Of a stretch of DNA of 64,000 nucleotides, positions 62,524 to 64,000 are shown one piece after another; the stretch's first letter is position 1; every line of letters begins with the position of its first letter. Location of the stretch: positions 1-64,000 of the forward strand of contig VMSX01000024.1 of assembly GCA_013791905.1 (NCBI GenBank), given 5' to 3'. Under the pieces are notes generated by a model, which searched no databases, was not told the DNA's origin, and was given only the letters and a program-made list of their open reading frames with translations. Source of the stretch: Rhodocyclaceae bacterium (GTDB lineage: Bacteria; Pseudomonadota; Gammaproteobacteria; Burkholderiales; Rhodocyclaceae). Both the position numbers and the translations under genes were made by a program.

Positions 62524-64000
62524 ATGTTCGCAAGAGAGCACTTGCCCGTTTTTGTCCTGGCGCTTGCGCTGCTGTCTGGCCCGGCGCTGGCTGCTCCAGC
62601 ACAGTGGCAGGCCGTGGCAGTCAGTGCCGGCAGCACTGTCGAACTCGACAAGAGCCGTATCAGCCGGCTGGCTGGTGGTAAAACCGCCGCCTGGACACGC
62701 CTGACGCTCGACCATCCAGTGCTGGATTTCGAGAACCAGATTCGTTACACCGCCGTGCAGGCGCTTAACCACTACGACTGCGCCAAAGGCAGCTTCACTA
62801 CGCAAAGGCGGGTGTTCCTGCTCGAAAACCGTGAAATGAAAACCGAGAAGGTAGCTGACAAACGCCAGATCACGGCTAAGCCCGACAGTTTTGATGCCCG
62901 CCTGATGGACGAAGTGTGCAAGCCGCGTACCGTTGGCGAGATGCAGCAGACGGCAGCGCGCGCCGCCCAGCAGGCCGCTGCCGCCATTGATGCCGCGCCG
63001 CGCGCCATGCATGCCGAAATGGTCAGTGCCGGCGACGCAGTGCCAGCGCGGCGCAGCATGCAGGTGGCCGACAAGCCGCGCCTGTTCGAATTGCCGGCGA
63101 TCGACAAGTCCAAGGCCGAAGATCCTTACCAAGGAGCCAATCCGGCGCCCGCGCCGGCGCCGGCAGCTGTGCCTCCCGCACCCCCGGCAAAACCGGCCTA
63201 TGCGCCAGCGCCGGCCCGGGCGATTCCGGCTGCGCCGCCCGCGCGTGCCTCTCCCCGCGTGACCGAACCGGCAGTCACACCGGAACTCAGTCGCCAGCAG
63301 CGCGAACTGCAAATGGCGACTTCCGGACCCCGCAAGGCAGCGCCCAAGAAACCCGTGCCCGAAGAAATTATTCCTCCGGCGCAATCTTTTGAAAATGTGC
63401 GCTGGGGATATGCCGGCCTGGGCGCGCCCGAGAACTGGGCGAAGCTGCATCCGAATTACGCCCTTTGCGGCACGGGCAAACGTCAGTCGCCGATCGACAT
63501 TCGCGGCGGCATCAAGGTCGATCTCGAACCGATCCGCTTCGATTACCGCAACACGCTGTTTCGCATCACCGACAACGGCCATACCGTGCAGGTCGATGTT
63601 GCCGAGGGCAGCACGATCACCGTGACGGGTCGCGTCTACCAGCTGCAGGGCTTCGAGTTTCATCGCCCCTCCGAGGTACGCATCAACGGCAAGCCTTTCG
63701 ACATGGCCGTTCACCTGGTGCACAAGGATTACGACAACAACATGGTGGTCATCGCCGTGTTGCTGGAAAGGGGTGCTGAACACCCGCTTATCCAGACCCT
63801 GTGGAACCACATGCCGCTTGAGGTCGGCATGGCTGTGGCGCCGCCGAATGTCGCCATCGACCTGGCCAAATTATTGCCCGTCGGGCGCGAGTACTACACC
63901 CACATGGGCTCGCTGACGACACCGCCCTGCACCGAAAACGTGATGTGGATGGTCTTCAAGGATCCGATCCAGATTTCGCCTGAGCAGATTGGCATTTTCG
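62524..64000 (+). CDS. Secreted fusion protein: N-terminal unknown domain, Pro/Ala linker, divergent alpha-carbonic anhydrase (3' end outside window)
   Basis: At least 492 residues; the frame is open to the window end. A signal peptide (FVLALALLSGPALA) is followed by a domain of about 120 residues (VAVSAGSTVELDKSRI, TAVQALNHYDCAKGSFTTQRRVFL), like small surface-adhesin E-type domains. Then come a helical stretch and a Pro/Ala-rich linker at about 215-260. From about residue 285 an alpha-carbonic anhydrase domain follows (WGYAGLGAPENWAKLHP, CGTGKRQSPIDI, SLTTPPCTE). The usual QFHFH zinc site reads GFEFH, so the first zinc His is Glu; the second His and that of MAVHLVH remain. Catalysis may be lost or altered. 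Confidence 0.8.
   Translation, partial: MFAREHLPVFVLALALLSGPALAAPAQWQAVAVSAGSTVELDKSRISRLAGGKTAAWTRLTLDHPVLDFENQIRYTAVQALNHYDCAKGSFTTQRRVFLLENREMKTEKVADKRQITAKPDSFDARLMDEVCKPRTVGEMQQTAARAAQQAAAAIDAAPRAMHAEMVSAGDAVPARRSMQVADKPRLFELPAIDKSKAEDPYQGANPAPAPAPAAVPPAPPAKPAYAPAPARAIPAAPPARASPRVTEPAVTPELSRQQRELQMATSGPRKAAPKKPVPEEIIPPAQSFENVRWGYAGLGAPENWAKLHPNYALCGTGKRQSPIDIRGGIKVDLEPIRFDYRNTLFRITDNGHTVQVDVAEGSTITVTGRVYQLQGFEFHRPSEVRINGKPFDMAVHLVHKDYDNNMVVIAVLLERGAEHPLIQTLWNHMPLEVGMAVAPPNVAIDLAKLLPVGREYYTHMGSLTTPPCTENVMWMVFKDPIQISPEQIGIF

Overview
The window is a GC-rich, densely packed chromosomal segment of a Gram-negative bacterium, most likely a betaproteobacterium (Rhodocyclales/Nitrosomonadales-like). 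This placement is inferred from gene content: a class I PHA synthase, a complete liu (leucine/isovalerate) operon under a MerR regulator, the order pcm - rhodanese - tolC - waaA, a Kdo/heptose lipopolysaccharide core cluster, and UbiC and UbiX. No tRNA, rRNA or CRISPR array was seen. Operons are tight, with many 4-base GTGA/ATGA stop-start overlaps.

Layout. 1-352: the truncated 5' end of an IS110-family element and the terminator of rhlE. 353-6181 (minus strand): RhlE helicase, alpha/beta hydrolase, PIN-domain toxin, PhaC and a metallo-beta-lactamase-fold hydrolase. 6325-20078 (plus): LiuR, a perfect 24-bp operator palindrome, then a long catabolic operon. It holds a thioesterase, isovaleryl-CoA dehydrogenase, thiolase, a drug/metabolite exporter, a second acyl-CoA dehydrogenase, a toxin-antitoxin pair, a DsbA-like isomerase, both methylcrotonyl-CoA carboxylase subunits, methylglutaconyl-CoA hydratase, HMG-CoA lyase, a DUF1289 protein and an MBL hydrolase. 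Together these take leucine-derived isovaleryl-CoA to acetyl-CoA and acetoacetate. 20080-25246: TerC, UbiC, RapZ, a NusG-II/Gx-transporter pair, UbiX and a Lon-substrate-domain protein. 25398-27956: a KaiC-like/PPDK-N fusion. 28017-37649: a TetR-controlled RND efflux pump, pcm/rhodanese/tolC, and waaA-waaC.

37745-49758 is the most unusual part. A HemN-like radical-SAM gene flanked by repeats is followed by a Slam-type (type XI) outer-membrane translocon and its apparent cargo, a secreted protein with about 10% tyrosine. Divergent from these is a LapG-like protease, next to a membrane sensor (Cache-PAS-HD-GYP) whose HD-GYP metal ligands are lost. Then come two tandem PaaK/CapK-like adenylate-forming enzymes, facing an SDR and a nucleoside-phosphorylase-like gene. 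50014-60116 is a lipopolysaccharide cluster (GT2, GT4, O-antigen ligase, methyltransferase, HIRHGDY-type transferase, GT9, MsbA, Ugd) interrupted by a Phd/VapC module. The window ends with thiC and a partial protein fusing an N-terminal secreted domain to a divergent alpha-carbonic anhydrase.

Two dispersed DNA repeats run through the window. One is a modular intergenic repeat of about 140 bp (at least six full or partial copies). The other is a 23-bp element with core AAAGTCGGCG, which occurs in coding and intergenic DNA and in several reading frames.
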